The translations under genes and the position numbers were made by a program. Positions 49,180 to 53,191 of a stretch of DNA of 53,191 nt are shown piece after piece. This stretch comes from DASVVT01 sp036386415 (lineage in GTDB: Bacteria > Acidobacteriota > Blastocatellia > Pyrinomonadales > Pyrinomonadaceae), in assembly GCA_036386415.1 (NCBI GenBank), contig DASVVT010000085.1, forward strand, positions 1 through 53,191, read 5' to 3'. Position 1 is the stretch's first letter. Every line of letters begins with the position of its first letter. Below the pieces are notes generated by a model. That model did no database searches. It was not told the origin of the DNA and saw only the letters and a program-made list of their open reading frames with translations.

Positions 49180-49416
49180 ATGCGGTTTTACTGTGATAGA
49201 GCTGAGAACACATCGACCGGTCCCGGTACTCCAGAGTGGACCATCAAGCTCATTGAGGTATCCGATGAAAATGAGCACGCCCCGGCATCTCCGGCCATCC
49301 TGCAATTTAAGCGCTTCGGAAAGAATGAGGATCCTGTCTACGAGCGAGGTGAGTTCTACCTATTAACACGAGAGAACCAAACCTGCATGCCTCTTCCCGA
49401 AGCTGAAAGGCTGTGA
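49180..49416 (+). CDS. Hypothetical protein (78 aa) after the fibre gene
   Basis: The ATG at 49180 follows AGGAGGGGG and is preferred over 49051, which overlaps the fibre gene. Beta-rich (EWTIKLIEVSDENEH, AILQFKRFGKNED). It may be a fibre-assembly or small virion protein; not recognised. Confidence 0.6.
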   Translation: MRFYCDRAENTSTGPGTPEWTIKLIEVSDENEHAPASPAILQFKRFGKNEDPVYERGEFYLLTRENQTCMPLPEAERL

Positions 49417-49429
49417 TAGTCTCCCGCGC

Positions 49430-49678
49430 ATGGCACTCATGACCTGCCCTGACTGCGGAAACCAATGTTCAACCGATGCGGTTTCCTGCCCGCGCTGTGG
49501 GCGTCAATTTCGCGCTGTGGAGACTCGCCGAGGCCTTGGCGGGTGCGCGCTCTTTTCAATCATTGTGATAGCCCTCCTCGTTGTAGCCCTGATTATCTTC
49601 ATCGTTGTGCAACTTGATAGCGAGGCTGAGCGGAGATACGGGGACGCCATACACAACCGACCGACATCAACTAAATAG
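49430..49678 (+). CDS. Zinc-ribbon membrane protein (82 aa)
   Basis: An N-terminal zinc ribbon with two Cys pairs (CPDCGNQC, CPRCGRQF) followed by one membrane segment (about residues 38-60, LFSIIVIALLVVALIIFIVV) and a short polar tail. Such small zinc-ribbon/TM proteins are common in bacteria; the role here (membrane effector, superinfection or accessory) is unknown. Palindrome copy 7 follows. Confidence 0.72.
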   Translation: MALMTCPDCGNQCSTDAVSCPRCGRQFRAVETRRGLGGCALFSIIVIALLVVALIIFIVVQLDSEAERRYGDAIHNRPTSTK

Positions 49679-49693
49679 AATGATTCCGGCAGC

Positions 49694-49717
49694 GCCACTT
49701 AAAATGTGTTAAGTGGC
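49694..49717. repeat. Gene-end palindrome, copy 7 (GCCACTTAA-6-TTAAGTGGC)
   Basis: Perfect 9-bp arms around aatgtg, 15 bases after the stop at 49678. It is the most divergent member (CACTTAA instead of ACCTAAA). The rest of 49718-49817 is the leader of the next gene. Confidence 0.6.
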
Positions 49718-49817
49718 AAAGATGACAACTTCCGCCAGCTTTGTTGGCGCCTTCAACTGTGTTAGCATCTGGCTCCTGTAGCCCTCTTGCATTAAGCCTC
49801 AACTGAGAACAATACTG

Positions 49818-50606
49818 ATGAAACCCTTACTCGCCACGCTTATCATCCTCGTCGGTTCAGGGTTAGTTATAGCGCAGCATCAATCGCCGCAGAACACCAG
49901 TTGCTACAGTACCCACACTTTCGGCGCCGGAGCCAATAAGTTTACATTCTGCATCTCGAACACGGGAACTCTGATTAACTTGGAATCGCCAGCGTCGTTC
50001 AAGCAACTCGGCGTTTTGGAGGGATATATTCTTTGCGGCGGGCAGACTGTATATGCCTATGACGCGGGCAACGATTTTCTCACCTGGTCGTCTCTTGACT
50101 ACCAACAGCCAAATGGCCCGAACACCTTGCCCCTTACCATCATCGGCAGGACTGTTCGCGGCGAGTTTCAAGTCACACAAACATTCGAAGCGACTCCGGA
50201 GGAGAAGTCCGTCAGAATAACTGTGGCAGTTAAGAACATCTCGGGGGTGGGTATCTCCAATCTAAAGTTTGCTCGATACTTCGACGCCGATTTAAGTAAT
50301 GACAGTGGGGACGACATATTCGATACTGACGCGGATTCCGTCTGGGGGCGTGACAGTGGGTCTGGTGCCGGCCACCACGGATTGTTGCTGACAGCTCTGA
50401 GCCTTTTACAGTCCCACACGGTGGCTGTTGAGAAACGATCTGACTGGTATCCATTAACAACGCCAGGAACGGCTGCTACCTGCTCTCCCCTTCCCCAAGC
50501 TTCGCCAACAGCCCCGGGTAATTATGTCGGCAGGCTCACATATAATCTTGGGACGATCAATACGGGCGTAACTAAGATCGTGAAGCTTGTTTATCGGAGG
50601 ATATGA
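49818..50606 (+). CDS. Secreted protein, possible accessory (moron) gene
   Basis: A 262-residue protein with a signal peptide (MKPLLATLIILVGSGLVIA, cleaved near AQH) and a beta-rich body. Features include DADLSNDSGDDIFDTDADS and a pattern of conserved Cys (CYSTH, CISN, CGG, CSP). It reads like a host secreted protein rather than virion structure. It has its own upstream gap and may alter the lysogen's surface. Unrecognised family; base use is less GC-rich than the tail genes, hinting at separate acquisition. Confidence 0.7.
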   Translation: MKPLLATLIILVGSGLVIAQHQSPQNTSCYSTHTFGAGANKFTFCISNTGTLINLESPASFKQLGVLEGYILCGGQTVYAYDAGNDFLTWSSLDYQQPNGPNTLPLTIIGRTVRGEFQVTQTFEATPEEKSVRITVAVKNISGVGISNLKFARYFDADLSNDSGDDIFDTDADSVWGRDSGSGAGHHGLLLTALSLLQSHTVAVEKRSDWYPLTTPGTAATCSPLPQASPTAPGNYVGRLTYNLGTINTGVTKIVKLVYRRI

Positions 50607-50619
50607 CATCTAATCATTA

Positions 50620-51048
50620 CTAATTGACCGCTTCGCTATCGCTTAACGCCTGAAGAAAATTCACCTTCAAAGGAACCTCTCCCAACAACCGGCCGTGATA
50701 ATAAACCTTAATCCAAAACGTCCCTGGTGTGTCCATTTCGATATCAAGTGGGCCTGCAAACGTAGAAACGAAGCGCCCGTCAACATTTCCCAGCCTGATG
50801 GTCCCGACCCCACCCTCGTGACCTGAAGGAGCCTTTACGGCCAAATCAATTTGATAGGTCTCGTTTTCGTCCTCGGTATAAATAGAGACGAGGATATCTA
50901 GGCTAAGTTCAAAGAACTGCGGCTCACCGGGTTGTGAAGCGATTGTCACTTCCGAAAGGACACCGTATGCATCAGGAAGGCCGGCTTCACCTTCGATCAC
51001 TTCGTGGCAAACTAGCACAAATCGTAAGAGAGGAAAATGCATAATCAA
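50620..51048 (-). CDS. DUF6941-like accessory protein
   Basis: A 142-residue beta-rich protein on the opposite strand to the late genes. The start FPLLRFVLVCHEVIEGEAGLPD and the GPLDIEMDTPGTFWIKVYYHG end follow the pattern I associate with the DUF6941 family; function unknown. It is convergent with the secreted-protein gene, 13 bases apart, and, like it, has a lower GC content. Probably an accessory gene. Confidence 0.55.
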   Translation of the reverse strand: MIMHFPLLRFVLVCHEVIEGEAGLPDAYGVLSEVTIASQPGEPQFFELSLDILVSIYTEDENETYQIDLAVKAPSGHEGGVGTIRLGNVDGRFVSTFAGPLDIEMDTPGTFWIKVYYHGRLLGEVPLKVNFLQALSDSEAVN

Positions 51049-51083
51049 TATTAAGGCTCCGGCGAATTATAGTTCATAAAAGC

Positions 51084-51122
51084 AAACAGGCGCGGCAGCC
51101 TTTGGGGCCTCGCGCCTGTTTT
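51084..51122. terminator. Intrinsic terminator in the 51049-51330 gap
   Basis: AAACAGGCGCG (51084-51094) pairs with CGCGCCTGTTT (51111-51121), ending in TTTT on the plus strand and A-rich on the minus strand. It could isolate the partition operon from the accessory genes. The rest of this 282-bp gap holds palindrome 8 and the par promoter. Confidence 0.8.
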
Positions 51123-51222
51123 AATGAAAGGTCACTGTCCTCACCCCAGCAACCAATCTGACGGAAGGATTCACCAGCCGTCCAAGTGGCGCGCAGTATA
51201 GACCAATCCTTTGGAGAAGCAC

Positions 51223-51243
51223 AACCTAAATCCTTTTTATGTT
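51223..51243. repeat. Gene-end palindrome, copy 8 (one mismatch)
   Basis: AACCTAAA-tcctt-TTTATGTT; the right arm has T for G. Otherwise it matches copies 1 and 6. It lies 108 bp before the partition operon, not at a gene end, and may be an older or decayed copy. Confidence 0.65.
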
Positions 51244-51283
51244 GAAACGCCAGAGAGCCTGATTCCCTTCCCCATCCCCTCAG

Positions 51284-51322
51284 TTGAAATATCTTGACGC
51301 ATCCTGAAATATCCTTTACATT
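51284..51322 (+). promoter_or_regulatory. Partition operon promoter with direct repeats
   Basis: -35 TTGACG (51294-51299), 17 bases, -10 TACATT (51317-51322). TGAAATATC occurs at 51285 and 51305, 20 bases apart, overlapping the promoter, and is a candidate operator for autoregulation. The predicted start is about at the ATG 51331, so the mRNA would be leaderless. Confidence 0.7.
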
Positions 51323-51330
51323 CCACGCCC

Positions 51331-51519
51331 ATGGCCAGCGATTTATCATTGATCACCCTCTCTGAGGCGGCGCGATTATTAGAGGTGAGCCGCGCCAAGA
51401 TGTCAGTCCTCGTCTCTTCCGGCGCCCTTCGAACAACGGAGGATCCGCTCGACAGGCGTGTGAAGCTCGTCAGGCGCGAAGAGGTGCTTGCTCTGAGAGT
51501 GAGGGACAAGGCCGCATGA
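51331..51519 (+). CDS. MerR/excisionase-type helix-turn-helix protein
   Basis: A 62-residue protein: LITLSEAARLLEVSRAKMSVLVSSGAL, quoted in part, is the DNA-binding helix-turn-helix of excisionase/MerR-like proteins, with wing LDRRVKLVRREEVLAL. Its stop overlaps the parA ATG (ATGA). It may regulate the par operon, perhaps through the TGAAATATC repeats, or act with the recombinase as directionality factor. Confidence 0.78.
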   Translation: MASDLSLITLSEAARLLEVSRAKMSVLVSSGALRTTEDPLDRRVKLVRREEVLALRVRDKAA

Positions 51520-52109
51520 TCATCACAGTGGCGAGCTTCAAGGGCGGCGTCGGGAAGACCACGACCGCCGTGCACCTGGCGGCATACTTCCAGGAGAAGG
51601 CGCCGGCGCTACTGATCGACGGCGACCCGAACCGGTCGGCTACGGGGTGGACGAGGCGTGGCGAGCTCCCCTTCAAGGTGGCCGACGAGCGGCAGGCCGC
51701 GCGCTTCGCCCGCGAGTACGAGCACATCATCATCGACACCGAAGCGAGGCCCGAAGAAAGTGATCTGAAGGAGCTGGCCGACGGCTGCGACCTCCTGATT
51801 ATCCCGACAACGCCCGACGCGCTGGCGATTGATGCCTTGATCCAGACGGTCGCGGCGCTCGAGAAGGTCGGCACAGACCGTTTCCGCATTCTCCTGACGA
51901 TCGTCCCGCCGAGGCCCTCGCACGATGGCGAGGACGCGCGCGAACTGATGCGTGAGCGCGGGCTCCCCCTCTTCGAGGGAGAGATTCCCCGTCTCGTCGC
52001 CTTTCAGAAGGCGGCGCTGATGGGCAAAGTTGTCGAAAGGGTGGCGGACGCGCGCGCCGAGTCTGCCTGGGCGGCCTACAAGCGGGTCGGAAAGGAGATC
52101 GCGGCTTGA
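51516..52109 (+). CDS. parA: ParA-type partition ATPase (small, type Ib-like)
   Basis: A 197-residue deviant-Walker ATPase: KGGVGKTT at residues 9-16, Walker A' LLIDGDPNRSATGW and Walker B HIIIDTEAR. It lacks an N-terminal DNA-binding domain, as in small ParA proteins, which distribute plasmid copies over the nucleoid. No small ParB/ParG gene follows; the next gene (52106) may be the partner. The ParB-related gene at 10566 belongs to the PRTRC cassette. AAGGAG near the end serves the next gene. Confidence 0.92.
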   Translation: MIITVASFKGGVGKTTTAVHLAAYFQEKAPALLIDGDPNRSATGWTRRGELPFKVADERQAARFAREYEHIIIDTEARPEESDLKELADGCDLLIIPTTPDALAIDALIQTVAALEKVGTDRFRILLTIVPPRPSHDGEDARELMRERGLPLFEGEIPRLVAFQKAALMGKVVERVADARAESAWAAYKRVGKEIAA

Positions 52110-53191
52110 GCGGAAGAGTCAGCAAATTTCGCGCTGTCTTCGACGTCCGCAAGCAGATCGAAGAGGAGAAAGCGTCCCCCGAACCGCCCGCCCCCAACCA
52201 CGCAGCAGCGCCCCTGCAAGATGCTGCTGCTATCCCAACGAGCATCCCAACGGCTATACCAGAAGGTATCCCAACAGAGGCAAATGAGCGCCCTGCCCAG
52301 CCTCCGAAGCGAATTAGAGATGTCGCAGAGACGAATCTAGGAGAGGCAGAAGCCCTTCCCTTCACGCCGCTCGACGCCACACACACCAGCTCGGAAAAGA
52401 GCATTTATTCAGTGATATACCGGGAGACGATCAGCAAAGGGATCAAGGAGCGGCACTTCGGCCCCGCCGAGCTACAGAAGAAGAGCGGCATCCGCAGCCG
52501 CAACACGGTCCACCGCGCCCTCTACGGCCTGATCGAAAAACTGTCCGTCGAAGTGGTCTCGAAGGCGACCGGCAATCCCCTGGGCCCGCGCTACAGGGTC
52601 TACAAGCCGCTTGAGATCGAGCGCCGCAGGCGCGCCGTCGGCATGCAGATTGATCCGCAGACGAAGAGGATCGTCGGAAAGACTGAACCAGGGCCGAGTA
52701 TCCCAACGAGTATCCCAACGGGTATCCCAGAGACCACACCCGGCGGGTATCCCCAAAATAGGGAGGGTGGTATCCCCGAAACTGAGGGGGCTACTATCCC
52801 AAATTCTGGGACACTTATTAAGAATAAAGATAATTTGGGCGATGAGAGTGGTGCCACAGCATCGTCGTCGTCAAAATCAGTAGCGCCGGACGATGACCGC
52901 GACCACGAAGCTGCCGCAATTTACATTGAGCAGATCAAACAAGCTTACGAGCGGGTAACAGGAAACAGTTGGTCAACGACGGACGAGATGACCGCACTGG
53001 CCGCAAAACACATACCAGCCGCCATCTGGACGATTGCGATCTGTCATTGTGTGGACCGTGCCCCTGGACACACCTTCAACCAGCTCGCCTACGTGGTTGA
53101 GGAAGCCGGGCGCTACTTCGAGACTTTAAAGACCTGGCCCCAGTCGGACATTGAATTTATGGCTAAGCGAGGCCTGCGCCGCATGGAGAAA
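52106..53191 (+). CDS. Winged-helix protein after parA (partition adaptor or replication initiator), 5' part
   Basis: The TTG at 52106 overlaps the parA stop (TTGA), with AAAGGAG about 9 bases before. Read across the circle join (53050 to 1) the protein is 376 residues. Residues about 42-58 and 197-233 are Ile-Pro-rich repeats (IPTSIPTAIPEG, SIPTSIPTGIPE) coded by TATCCC DNA repeats. Residues about 98-168 (YSVIYRETISKGIKERHFGPAELQKKSG, SRNTVHRALYGLI) form a winged helix. The C-terminal 120 residues are helical. It may bind its own repeats as ParB-like adaptor or initiator. Unrecognised family. Confidence 0.75.
   Translation, partial: MSGRVSKFRAVFDVRKQIEEEKASPEPPAPNHAAAPLQDAAAIPTSIPTAIPEGIPTEANERPAQPPKRIRDVAETNLGEAEALPFTPLDATHTSSEKSIYSVIYRETISKGIKERHFGPAELQKKSGIRSRNTVHRALYGLIEKLSVEVVSKATGNPLGPRYRVYKPLEIERRRRAVGMQIDPQTKRIVGKTEPGPSIPTSIPTGIPETTPGGYPQNREGGIPETEGATIPNSGTLIKNKDNLGDESGATASSSSKSVAPDDDRDHEAAAIYIEQIKQAYERVTGNSWSTTDEMTALAAKHIPAAIWTIAICHCVDRAPGHTFNQLAYVVEEAGRYFETLKTWPQSDIEFMAKRGLRRMEK
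52231..52806. repeat. TATCCC repeats inside the parA-linked gene
   Basis: Cluster 1 has four 12-bp units from 52231 (TATCCCAACGAG, CATCCCAACGGC, TATACCAGAAGG, TATCCCAACAGA). Cluster 2 has TATCCC at 52699, 52711, 52723, 52748, 52771 and 52795, spaced 12, 12, 25, 23 and 24. The near-12/24 spacing suggests protein binding on one DNA face: a plasmid origin or a partition centromere. Confidence 0.7.
53051..53191. repeat. Terminal direct repeat, right copy (circle closure)
   Basis: Identical to bases 1-141. Codon phase is kept (53051 is the first base of a codon), so the winged-helix gene continues at base 142. It should be counted once when the circle is closed. Confidence 0.9.

Noticed and set aside
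1..53191. CRISPR arrays, insertion sequences and diversity-generating retroelement
   Set aside because: No regularly spaced 25-40 bp repeats with unique spacers, no transposase motif and no reverse transcriptase were seen.

Overview
The window is one complete circular element. Its last 141 bases (53051-53191) repeat its first 141 exactly, and a gene (52106 onward) reads in frame across the join, so the circle is about 53,050 bp. It carries a full tailed-phage particle set (terminase, portal, S49 protease/scaffold, lambda-E-like capsid, long non-contractile tail) together with plasmid functions: a small ParA, a tyrosine recombinase and a MobC/relaxase pair. I read it as a phage-plasmid (siphovirus type) that is also a mobilizable plasmid. 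Gene content and protein style (a CspA-type cold shock protein, PRTRC genes, DUF6941-like and secreted accessory proteins) fit a GC-rich Gram-negative soil host. Acidobacteriota (Blastocatellia-like) is my best guess, but it is not proven.

Layout. 51331-53191 and 1-186: MerR-type HTH, ParA, and a winged-helix protein whose gene holds TATCCC repeats (partition/plasmid replication). 353-1431: inverted repeat and tyrosine recombinase. 1940-4216: mobilization module with MobC and a relaxase whose 3' half overlaps a coiled-coil membrane protein in another frame (MobB-like). 14523 down to 4565 (minus strand): one long early operon with small genes, a Rad52-like annealase, a ParB-related protein, a ubiquitin-like protein, an E2-like protein, a JAB protease, an E1/ThiF protein and SSB. 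This is a PRTRC (ParB-related, ThiF-related cassette) system. 14566-15765: regulatory switch with a UmuD-like self-cleaving protein, two ribbon-helix-helix-like proteins and three promoters, each with the same 13-bp palindrome between -35 and -10. 16303-17526: a small secreted peptide divergent from a TPR protein, a possible peptide-signalling pair. 17527-18365: non-coding, hairpin-rich. 18366-22648: small early genes and a lambda-O-like initiator gene holding six regularly spaced iterons. 22675-25630: membrane, lipoprotein, response-regulator and metallopeptidase genes. 25688-49678: packaging, head and tail genes. 49818-51048: accessory genes.

Regulation. Two copies of an 81-bp promoter module (23101, 27717) with identical internal spacing stand before the membrane/packaging cluster and before the portal/structural operon, and look like late promoters. 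Eight short palindromes of the form ACCTAAA-TTTAGGT sit mostly at gene ends around the circle, several containing or touching the stop codon.

The most interesting points are the ubiquitin-like conjugation cassette placed under an apparently SOS-responsive early promoter of a phage-plasmid, the overprinted MobB-like gene, the three-operator switch, the two iteron arrays and the peptide-TPR pair.
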